From Candidatus Heimdallarchaeota archaeon (GTDB taxonomy: Archaea > Asgardarchaeota > Heimdallarchaeia > Heimdallarchaeales > Kariarchaeaceae): DNA of 64,000 nt. The notes beneath the pieces were generated by a model. The model made no database searches. It was not told the DNA's origin and saw only the letters and a list, made by a program, of their open reading frames with translations. Shown here piece after piece: positions 57,326-64,000 of this stretch. A program made the translations under genes and the position numbers. The number at the start of each line of letters is the position of its first letter. Position 1 is the first letter of the stretch. The stretch lies in NCBI GenBank assembly GCA_026702845.1, contig JADCLS010000022.1:1-64000 (forward strand), given 5' to 3'.

Positions 57326-57799
57326 TTATAGGATGCTGCTGGATTTTCCTCTGGTCTTTTGGAGTGCGACAAAGGTTTTGGTTGATTTCACTCCTTCTAT
57401 GCTTCGAAGTTTCTCAATGGCATCCTTGAGCGCATGATCACCAGATGTGTTAAAAATACAGAAGAGATCTACCTCTCCTGTAGTTTCGTAAATTGTATCC
57501 ACACCATTGACATTACCCAGGATTTCGTCCTTAATATTTTCAGGACTCATGTCCCCTCCAATCATTATCTGCACAATTGCTGAAGTGGTTGGCAATTTCA
57601 CCTCGTTTAATTTAATGGTGAATTTCTCAATATATTTAGATTCCACCAGCTTTTTAATGCGTTTTCTGATTGCTCCCTCAGTGACATTCAACTCCTGGGC
57701 TAGCTCGGTATTTTTTGCTCTTGAATTCTCCTGCAGTAATTTCAATAACTTGCGGTCAAAATCATCTAGTCGGTATCGATCAGGCTCCATACTCATCAC
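57326..57799 (-). CDS. Lrp/AsnC-family transcriptional regulator
   Basis: 157 aa. An N-terminal winged helix-turn-helix (LDDFDRKLLKLLQENSRAKN then TELAQELNVTEGAIRKRIKK) is followed by a beta-alpha-beta RAM ligand-binding domain (about 75-150) with the TTGEVDLFCIF segment. The basic IRKRIKKL is the recognition helix. Such proteins bind amino acids and regulate metabolism. It is divergent from the aro operon across about 210 bp, so the aro genes are a reasonable candidate target. That link is inference. Confidence 0.88.
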   Translation of the reverse strand: MMSMEPDRYRLDDFDRKLLKLLQENSRAKNTELAQELNVTEGAIRKRIKKLVESKYIEKFTIKLNEVKLPTTSAIVQIMIGGDMSPENIKDEILGNVNGVDTIYETTGEVDLFCIFNTSGDHALKDAIEKLRSIEGVKSTKTFVALQKTRGKSSSIL

Positions 57800-58007
57800 A
57801 ACTACTCATAATAATAAAAAGGTTCGTTTTTAGTACTTTACTAAGATGATATTTTTTGTAAAAATTAAGGGAAAAGACGGCATTTGCCCATGTGCAAAAT
57901 ATTGAATTGGATAAGTAAATCGGAATGACATTTTTATGTTCAATGTATAGCCTTGAATGAGTAAATGAAACTAATAGCTATTATATCTCACACTCTGACT
58001 TGCACAT

Positions 58008-58802
58008 ATGGTTTACTGGTCAATTGGTAAAAAAAACAGAATACGCAGATTAATAGATGAGACGGGAGCTATTATTGCAGTGCCCATGGATCATGGTTAC
58101 TCCATTGGGGTGACTAAGGGTCTAGAGAATATTAATCACACTACACAACAAGTCATACAGGGTGGAGCAAGTACTATCATAGTACAACGAGGGATGGTAC
58201 GTTCAATTGAGCTTCCCAGACAGACAGGATTGATGGTTCATGTATCAGGCTCAACAAGTATGTCTTCAAGACCAAATTACAAAATACTTACTGGTTCTGT
58301 AGTAGACACTATCAGACTAGGGGCTGATGGAATATCATGTCATGTGAATATCGGTCCAGATGAAGATGCATCCATGCTCTATGATCTCTCTCAACTTAGT
58401 GAGGAGGCGGATTACTACAATTTACCATTACTCTCCATGACCTATGTTCGTGATAATCAGGGTAATGATGATAAATCTGTTGATTCTCTCTCTCATGCAG
58501 CAAGAGTGGTGGAAGAGGCTGGAGCGGATATTGTCAAAATACATACCACGGATCTTGCAAAGGGATTTGATGAGGTGGCTCAGGGGATAAATATTCCCAT
58601 AATAGTTGCAGGGGGATCTAAAACTGGAGATTTTAAGCAGTTTCTTGAAACCATGCGTCAATCCATACTGCTTGGGGCATCTGGTATTTCCATCGGTAGG
58701 AATGTTTTCCAGGCTGATAACCAGCTGGAGGCTATGTCAAGACTGCGAGAGGTTGTACACCAGGCAGTCAAAGAGGTAGATAATTTTGGATTTCTTCATT
58801 GA
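58008..58802 (+). CDS. aroA': 2-amino-3,7-dideoxy-D-threo-hept-6-ulosonate synthase
   Basis: 264 aa class I aldolase of the archaeal fructose-bisphosphate aldolase-like family. It condenses L-aspartate semialdehyde with a 6-deoxy-5-ketofructose phosphate in the archaeal route to dehydroquinate. VPMDHGYSIG (about 26-35), Schiff-base lysine in DIVKIHTTD, and the phosphate site IIVAGGSKT and GISIGRNVFQ are present. The DHQ synthase II gene follows and overlaps it by 17 bases, which fixes the pathway role against a glycolytic aldolase. It is the first gene of the aro operon. Confidence 0.9.
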   Translation: MVYWSIGKKNRIRRLIDETGAIIAVPMDHGYSIGVTKGLENINHTTQQVIQGGASTIIVQRGMVRSIELPRQTGLMVHVSGSTSMSSRPNYKILTGSVVDTIRLGADGISCHVNIGPDEDASMLYDLSQLSEEADYYNLPLLSMTYVRDNQGNDDKSVDSLSHAARVVEEAGADIVKIHTTDLAKGFDEVAQGINIPIIVAGGSKTGDFKQFLETMRQSILLGASGISIGRNVFQADNQLEAMSRLREVVHQAVKEVDNFGFLH

Positions 58803-59769
58803 TCTACGTGCACAGAGCATACCTGAATCACTTGATAGGTTAAACGTTGCTGGTCTGATCGTGGATGAACACCTACCATCGCATCATCCCCAGTTACAGA
58901 TAAGTGGTAATGAGATCCTTGATGGTGAGAAAGTAAAGGGAAAGTTATTTCAGGTGAAATGTGCAGAGGATATGCAATCCCTGATGGATCTTGAGGATTA
59001 TCAATCTGATTTTTTATACATAGAGACCGGGGATTGGCATATCATCCCTCTTGAGAATGTAATTGCCAAATTCTCCACATCAAGTACCAGACTTATGGCT
59101 TCTGCACACACTCCACAGGAAATAGAATTATTATCAACCATACTTGAAATAGGAGTTGATATATGTATTATCCATCTTGATCGACACGATCTGGAGGATT
59201 TTCTACCATATTTGACTGAGAATCAAACAAAAGTAGAACTTATAGAGGCTGAAGTATCTCAAATTTCTCGGATTGGTAGTGGGGATAGAGTGTGTGTGGA
59301 TACTGTATCTCTGCTTAAAGATGGAGAGGGATTACTCGTTGGCTCAACCGCAAAGATCATGACATTAATTCAAGCAGAAGTGGCAGAAACTGGTTTTGTA
59401 TCTGCTCGGCCCTTCAGGGTTAATGCTGGTGTTGTATCACTATATACATACATTGGAGATAAAACTAAGTATCTGTCTGAATTGAAATCAGGGGATAAAG
59501 TACTCATTGTCGATCGGTATGGAAATACTAGACTAGAACATATAACACGAATCAAGATCGAACGCAGACCCTTGATTATGGTGCAGGTAATGTATGAAGG
59601 TAGAGATTACCCCATCATTCTACAGGATGCAGAGACAGTGAAGGTGATGACAAAATCCTCTTCAGTCAGAGTGGATAAATTAGTCAAGGGTGATAAAATC
59701 CTGATCTCAGTTCTTGAATCAGGAAGACATTTTGGAATGGCTGTTGATGAGCAGATCGATGAGAAATGA
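58786..59769 (+). CDS. aroB': 3-dehydroquinate synthase II
   Basis: 327 aa; oxidatively deaminates and cyclises the ADH intermediate to 3-dehydroquinate using NAD. Family features: FSTSSTRLMASAHTPQEIEL, GSGDRVCVDTVSLLKDGEGL, VGSTAKIM and ARPFRVNAGVVSLYTYI, all typical of the archaeal enzyme. It starts at TTG 58786, overlapping the previous gene, with no ATG at the family's start. The stop overlaps the next ATG by four bases (ATGA). Confidence 0.92.
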   Translation: MDFFIDLRAQSIPESLDRLNVAGLIVDEHLPSHHPQLQISGNEILDGEKVKGKLFQVKCAEDMQSLMDLEDYQSDFLYIETGDWHIIPLENVIAKFSTSSTRLMASAHTPQEIELLSTILEIGVDICIIHLDRHDLEDFLPYLTENQTKVELIEAEVSQISRIGSGDRVCVDTVSLLKDGEGLLVGSTAKIMTLIQAEVAETGFVSARPFRVNAGVVSLYTYIGDKTKYLSELKSGDKVLIVDRYGNTRLEHITRIKIERRPLIMVQVMYEGRDYPIILQDAETVKVMTKSSSVRVDKLVKGDKILISVLESGRHFGMAVDEQIDEK

Positions 59770-61082
59770 ATAGAGTTGTTGTGTTGCTAATTACAAAATC
59801 AGATACTCATCTTCTGAAACTAGAAGATGTATTATTTGAGTTCAGACTAGATCAGGATCCTGCGCTTCTGAAATTACTAGATGAGCAACGTGTAGATCCT
59901 GACAGAGTAATTTTAACAGTCAGATCTGAGGTTGAAGGAGGAACACCACAACCTAACAGATCGGATCTTCTGGATCTCTGCATGCAATATTCAGTAAAAT
60001 ATCTGGATCGTGAGATTCAACGGGACCCTATAACTTCAACTAGATCACTTATCCTGTCAGAACATAATTATCAGGATTCTATGCTTGTGGGTGCAAAGAA
60101 ATTTGTGGAAGCATTACCCAGCCTGGAGCACCATCATATCTACAAATTCGTAGGTAAACCACATGATACACTTGATCTTCTGGAGGCATACGAACTACTG
60201 AGTGCAGTTCTTCCCAGATATGTAATACTGGGGATTGGTAAATTAGCTGAGATCAGTCGTACCTGCCTACCCCAGGAGTTTGTGTTTGGAGGGGATGGAA
60301 AAATGATCATGCACTATCAAATCCTGTTGAATCTCAGTCAATCCTCTAGCTTTACAGGTCTACTTGGTTGTGATATATCTCACTCCCGCTCTCCCGAACT
60401 TCATCAGGAATTCTATGCACATCATGCCATATCCGGATATTACCATGTACTGGAGGCTAGTGACCCAAACCGGGCTCGTATTCTGATCCGTAAGGTAAAG
60501 GACCTAGGATTCAGGGGAATCAATGTGACTATCCCCTACAAGCATATCGCAGCTGAAATTGCAGATATGCAATCAGATGATGTCCGGATAACTAATGCCT
60601 GCAATACATTAAAATTCTCCAGTAAAATTGAGGCTCATAACACTGATGTACTGGGTTTCAGGAGATTTTTACGCAATAATAAGCTGGAGATTCATACTTC
60701 TGCTGCTGTCATAGGTGCTGGAGGAGCAGCACGAGCGGTGGCATTTGTGTTGCAGCAGTATATGCCAGTAACACTGTATTATCGATCTGAATCCCGTTTA
60801 GATGAGTTTTCACCAGAGTTATACTCACTCATTGCCATCAAACCCCTACCCAAGACGATCCACACAGATTTGATAATTAATGCTACTCCTGTGGGTTTCC
60901 TTAGTCTAGCTGTTGAATGCATTTGTAAGCTGAAAATTGATCTTAAATATCACGTAGATGAACGAGTAGATTTCTCAGGTATGGAGATGTTATACTATCA
61001 GGCAAGAGCTGCATTCAATATCTGGCATGATATAGATGAGGATCTTCAAACTATACCCTACCAAGGTGATGTATATGAGTAG
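59766..61082 (+). CDS. aroDE: Fused 3-dehydroquinate dehydratase and shikimate dehydrogenase
   Basis: 438 aa with two enzymes. Residues 1-195 are type I dehydroquinase with the acid Glu in LFEFRLD (about 25), the catalytic His in ILSEHNY and the Schiff-base Lys in IYKFVGK. Residues 200-438 are shikimate dehydrogenase with GCDISHSRSPELH (substrate serines), GINVTIPYKH (catalytic Lys), NTLKF, NTDVLGF (Asp) and NADP site GAGGAARAV, and the end motif MEMLYYQARAAF. The AroD-AroE order is that of plants and some bacteria and archaea. An unusually long HxxY region separates EH from Y in the dehydratase. Confidence 0.93.
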   Translation: MNRVVVLLITKSDTHLLKLEDVLFEFRLDQDPALLKLLDEQRVDPDRVILTVRSEVEGGTPQPNRSDLLDLCMQYSVKYLDREIQRDPITSTRSLILSEHNYQDSMLVGAKKFVEALPSLEHHHIYKFVGKPHDTLDLLEAYELLSAVLPRYVILGIGKLAEISRTCLPQEFVFGGDGKMIMHYQILLNLSQSSSFTGLLGCDISHSRSPELHQEFYAHHAISGYYHVLEASDPNRARILIRKVKDLGFRGINVTIPYKHIAAEIADMQSDDVRITNACNTLKFSSKIEAHNTDVLGFRRFLRNNKLEIHTSAAVIGAGGAARAVAFVLQQYMPVTLYYRSESRLDEFSPELYSLIAIKPLPKTIHTDLIINATPVGFLSLAVECICKLKIDLKYHVDERVDFSGMEMLYYQARAAFNIWHDIDEDLQTIPYQGDVYE

Positions 61083-61917
61083 ATCTGGATCTGCGATAAC
61101 TATGCTCAATGCGATTAAATCCAATCATGGAGCTGCACTGGGTATTGATGCGGATATCTCGGTTATGATAACTGCATCTGATGAATTGGAGATCAACACA
61201 GGGTCTGAAGATAATTTGCTAGTTAAGGCCTGTATCGACGTATTTGAAGAACAATCAACGATCACAGTCAGCAATATAGAGATACAAACTCACTCAACCC
61301 TGCCATCTCAGCGTGGGATGAAGACATCATCCGCCATATCCTGTTGTTTGGTTGAGGGCCTTGCCACGTATTATGATGTCTCCCTTGGACCTCATGAGAT
61401 TATTCAGCTAGCTGTCAAGGCTAGTATTGATGCAGGTGTTTCCATCACCGGTGCATTAGATGATGCCTATGCCGCGTATCTTGGAGGTCTATCGTACACC
61501 CAAACCAGTAATAGAAGTCTACTTTCTCATCAACACATCCCATCAGCATTACTCCCCTATAACGTACTCCTTCTCATTCCACAGACATCCAATCCTAAAA
61601 CTAGCTTGCCTCTAGAATCAGTGGATATGAGGTTGATCGAGAAGGCACATGATAAGTTTATCAAAGAAGAGTATATTGATGCCATAACCTATAACACACA
61701 AGCCTATGCTCCCCATCTACTCAGAAGACCTGATATTATCGAGGAGCTGGGATCTTTTGGAATGGTGGGGTTGAACGGAGCTGGACCATCCCTATTTATG
61801 CTTGAAAAAAGGGAGACTAGCATCCAGACGATGCAAAATATTAAGAATTCATTCGATGAGTTTGACGTGGTGCATACACAATTACGAGATCGGTTATCAT
61901 CTATCCCTCCTCATTGA
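61075..61917 (+). CDS. aroK: Archaeal shikimate kinase (GHMP family)
   Basis: 280 aa; phosphorylates shikimate at C3 with ATP. It belongs to the GHMP kinase fold used by archaea, unrelated to bacterial AroK. The ATP motif is LPSQRGMKTSSAISC (GMKTSSA for GLKSSSA) and the C-terminal GLNGAGPSLFML is typical. I used the ATG at 61075, which has GGTGA at a spacing of five bases; the ATG at 61069 and an ATG at 61036 are alternatives. The start overlaps the aroDE stop. Confidence 0.9.
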   Translation: MSRSGSAITMLNAIKSNHGAALGIDADISVMITASDELEINTGSEDNLLVKACIDVFEEQSTITVSNIEIQTHSTLPSQRGMKTSSAISCCLVEGLATYYDVSLGPHEIIQLAVKASIDAGVSITGALDDAYAAYLGGLSYTQTSNRSLLSHQHIPSALLPYNVLLLIPQTSNPKTSLPLESVDMRLIEKAHDKFIKEEYIDAITYNTQAYAPHLLRRPDIIEELGSFGMVGLNGAGPSLFMLEKRETSIQTMQNIKNSFDEFDVVHTQLRDRLSSIPPH

Positions 61918-63155
61918 AGGGTGATGTTAGTGTTCCAGGGTCCAAGAGTATTACTCATAGAGCATTAATACTAGCTGCATTCACACCTGGTTCAACCATT
62001 ATCAATCCCCTGCGTGGGTCAGATACCCTTGCCACAAAATTCTGTTTGGAACAGATGGGTGCTGCATTTGAGGATATAGATGGAGGATGGAGAGTAACCC
62101 GCGCGGCATCGCATGGAAGTACCAATCTGGCTTGTGATAATTCAGGAACCACCTTACGTTTACTCACCTCGGTTTGTAGTCTGTTTTCTGAGCCTTCTAT
62201 TCTCATGGGAGATGATTCACTGAATAAACGTCCCATGGGTCCTCTTATTGTGGCTTTAAAACAACTAGGTGCAGATATTTCCTCCGATGATGATCATGCA
62301 CCAATTAGAATCAATAAGCCAATTACGGGTACTCAGTGCGAGATACGTGGAAATATCAGTTCCCAGTATATCTCCTCCCTAATAATTGCTGCATCAATCA
62401 GACCAGAATCCATGGAGATACGCATCCTCAAACCTGTAGTATCATTTCCCTACATTCAACTCACACTGCAACTGCTTGAGCCACTAGGGATAACTGTGAG
62501 GACTGATGAGGATGAGCATTCCATCAGCTATCATATTGGAGGTCAGCTAAGTAAATCCTATAATTTCATTGTTCCACCCGATTCCAGCTCTGCAGCATTT
62601 TTTATTGCAGCGGGAGTATTACCCGGCAACCAGATCAACATCAATTGGTATCCACAGCTACTACTACAGGCAGATACTAAAATTATTGAATTATTGTTAC
62701 AGATGGGTGCTCAAATAACGGAGAACCCTACCCAGCTTTCTATGCAGCCATCAGACTTGAAGGCAGTTGATATCTCTCTTCACGATGCACCAGATATCTT
62801 TCCTATACTCTCAGTAATTGCTGCACTCACTCCTGGTGAGATGAGTATCACCGGTGCACATCATCTGAAATTCAAGGAATCAGATAGAATCCAAACCACT
62901 CATGCATTCCTCACCCTGATGGGTGCTGAGTGCACAGCACTTGATGATGGTATACGTATTTCCTCTTCTAGTCTTGCTGGCGGAGTGGAGGTACACTCAC
63001 ATAATGATCATCGTATTGCCATGGCCGCATGTATTGCTGCAACTCAATGTAAAGATAAAGTGCAAGTGGATTCGATTGATTGTGTAGATGTATCATTTCC
63101 TTCTTTCTTTCAATTATTACAAGAATTAGGCGTAAAATTTGAGATTATAGGCTAA
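61914..63155 (+). CDS. aroA: 5-enolpyruvylshikimate-3-phosphate synthase
   Basis: 413 aa; joins PEP and shikimate 3-phosphate. VPGSKSITHRALILAAF (Lys, Ser, Arg), NSGTTLRLLTS, KRPMGPL, catalytic Asp and Glu in the DIFPILSVIAAL region, and KESDRI near the end. It starts at TTG 61914, overlapping the shikimate kinase stop (TTGA). It is the last aro gene; chorismate synthase is not in the window. Its last 11 bases overlap the convergent chemotaxis gene. Confidence 0.93.
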   Translation: MKGDVSVPGSKSITHRALILAAFTPGSTIINPLRGSDTLATKFCLEQMGAAFEDIDGGWRVTRAASHGSTNLACDNSGTTLRLLTSVCSLFSEPSILMGDDSLNKRPMGPLIVALKQLGADISSDDDHAPIRINKPITGTQCEIRGNISSQYISSLIIAASIRPESMEIRILKPVVSFPYIQLTLQLLEPLGITVRTDEDEHSISYHIGGQLSKSYNFIVPPDSSSAAFFIAAGVLPGNQININWYPQLLLQADTKIIELLLQMGAQITENPTQLSMQPSDLKAVDISLHDAPDIFPILSVIAALTPGEMSITGAHHLKFKESDRIQTTHAFLTLMGAECTALDDGIRISSSSLAGGVEVHSHNDHRIAMAACIAATQCKDKVQVDSIDCVDVSFPSFFQLLQELGVKFEIIG

Positions 63156-64000
63156 ATCTGTTAATAAGAGTATTTAGTTCCTGTGATAGGAAGGCGAGTT
63201 CTGATGATGTTTCAGAGATCTCTGATAGGATAGTTACCTGTTCCAATGTAGCAGCTGATACCTGTTCAGATCCTGCTGCAGTGTTCTCAGCCACTTCTTT
63301 CACAATATTGACCTCTCGTAGAATATCCTCTACTGCTTTACTGATAGAGTACTGTACATCATCAATAATCTCGGCAATCTGATTTGCAGAACCCTTGGTT
63401 GTCTCAGAGAGATCACGAACCTCATCTGCGACCACAGAGAACCCTCTACCATATTTTCCAGCTTTTGCTGCCTCAATTCCAGCATTCAACCCAAGGATAT
63501 TGGTTCTCTTGGCTACTTTTAGTACGAATTTTGATGTCTCACCAATTCTTGCAGAGGATCTCTCCACATCCTGTAGATGCTCGGCTAGATGATCTGTGAT
63601 TCTTGATAGCATGATATTCTGTTCAGAGGCACCACCTGAGAATTCTCTCATGGTATCAGATACTTCTCTGATAGATGCACTTGCCTCTTCAGATCCAGCA
63701 GCCAGTTCTTCTGCAATTCCACTTAATCTATCCGATGCTGTCTTGAAGGTGGAGATAGCACTACGCAGTTGTCGAACTACTTCATCAAATCCCTTCTCAA
63801 GCTCACCAAATTCATTCTTGGCATATGATTGCTTGATCTCTATATCCAAATTACCATCTGATACATCCCTGAATTTTTTACCCACCCGACTGAAGGTTCT
63901 AAGCATATTGATGATGATGAGTATGGTCATGAACCCAACAATAACTGAGATTATATTTCTGACCCAAGTCAAGTAGGTTGTTACTTGAATATTGAATTCT
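63145..64000 (-). CDS. Methyl-accepting chemotaxis protein, 3' part (runs off right edge)
   Basis: The frame is open to the window edge, giving 285 C-terminal residues. One helix (about 12-30 of the visible part) is followed by a HAMP domain (MLRTFSRVGKKFRDVSDGNL) and a long coiled coil. The signalling tip is AKRTNILGLNAGIEAAKAGK followed by YGRGFSVVADEVRDL, where the consensus has QTNLLALNAAIEAARAGE. Methylation-type Glu/Gln pairs (EEASAS, GSEQVSAA) flank it. The sensor domain lies outside the window. It overlaps the aroA stop by 11 bases in convergent orientation. Confidence 0.92.
   Translation of the reverse strand, partial: EFNIQVTTYLTWVRNIISVIVGFMTILIIINMLRTFSRVGKKFRDVSDGNLDIEIKQSYAKNEFGELEKGFDEVVRQLRSAISTFKTASDRLSGIAEELAAGSEEASASIREVSDTMREFSGGASEQNIMLSRITDHLAEHLQDVERSSARIGETSKFVLKVAKRTNILGLNAGIEAAKAGKYGRGFSVVADEVRDLSETTKGSANQIAEIIDDVQYSISKAVEDILREVNIVKEVAENTAAGSEQVSAATLEQVTILSEISETSSELAFLSQELNTLINRFSL

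Noticed and set aside
1..64000. CRISPR arrays, insertion sequences, integrases
   Set aside because: I saw no regularly spaced direct repeats, transposase or integrase motifs in any of the larger frames.

Overview
The window looks like archaeal chromosome, most likely from an Asgard (Promethearchaeota) archaeon. It carries a Ras/Rab-like small GTPase, a histone-fold protein, the archaeal shikimate route (ADH synthase, dehydroquinate synthase II, GHMP-type shikimate kinase), an Lrp/AsnC regulator, and TATA-like boxes about 25-35 nt upstream of many start codons. A Heimdallarchaeia-type lineage is my guess; the rank below Asgard is not shown by the sequence. Several genes look bacterial in origin: DXS, MetK, TagD, the TagF-like transferase, FdtA/FdtB and Gmd/Fcl.

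Positions 1-4000 hold two glycan genes (a Gfo/Idh dehydrogenase and a sugar-1-phosphate nucleotidyltransferase). They lie between an edge-truncated small membrane-protein gene and a decayed second copy of that gene fused to the wreck of a DUF58 gene. At 4069-9221 is an overlapping pair of FtsX-type permeases; the second has an approximately 1000-residue extracellular insert, and no ATPase is present.

Positions 9225-41200 form a very AT-rich surface-glycan locus. It contains about nine glycosyltransferases, two flippases and three large polytopic membrane proteins. Its sugar-nucleotide pathways are GDP-fucose (gmd, fcl), a dTDP-3-amino-3,6-dideoxyhexose (rmlA, rmlB, fdtA-like, fdtB-like), CDP-glycerol (tagD) and a probable CDP-activated pentitol. 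The last comes from a three-gene operon encoding DXS, an IspD/TarI-SDR fusion and a ribulose-phosphate 3-epimerase homologue. With the TagF-like phosphotransferase and a CDP-alcohol phosphotransferase, these genes suggest a teichoic-acid-like alditol-phosphate polymer or decoration. A bacterial-type metK of clearly higher GC sits inside this locus.

A tRNA-Gln(CTG) at 41240-41311 marks a change to higher-GC sequence. Beyond it, on the minus strand, are an acyl-CoA synthetase, a cellulose-synthase-like transferase, and a DUF4350 / DUF4129 / giant Ig-like surface protein / transglutaminase-like operon. The transglutaminase domain appears to have lost its catalytic Cys and Asp. After tmk come a small UPF0175-like protein, a codon-biased histone-fold gene, the small GTPase and an Lrp regulator. 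A tightly overlapping five-gene aro operon (58008-63155) runs into the 3' part of a methyl-accepting chemotaxis protein gene at the right edge.
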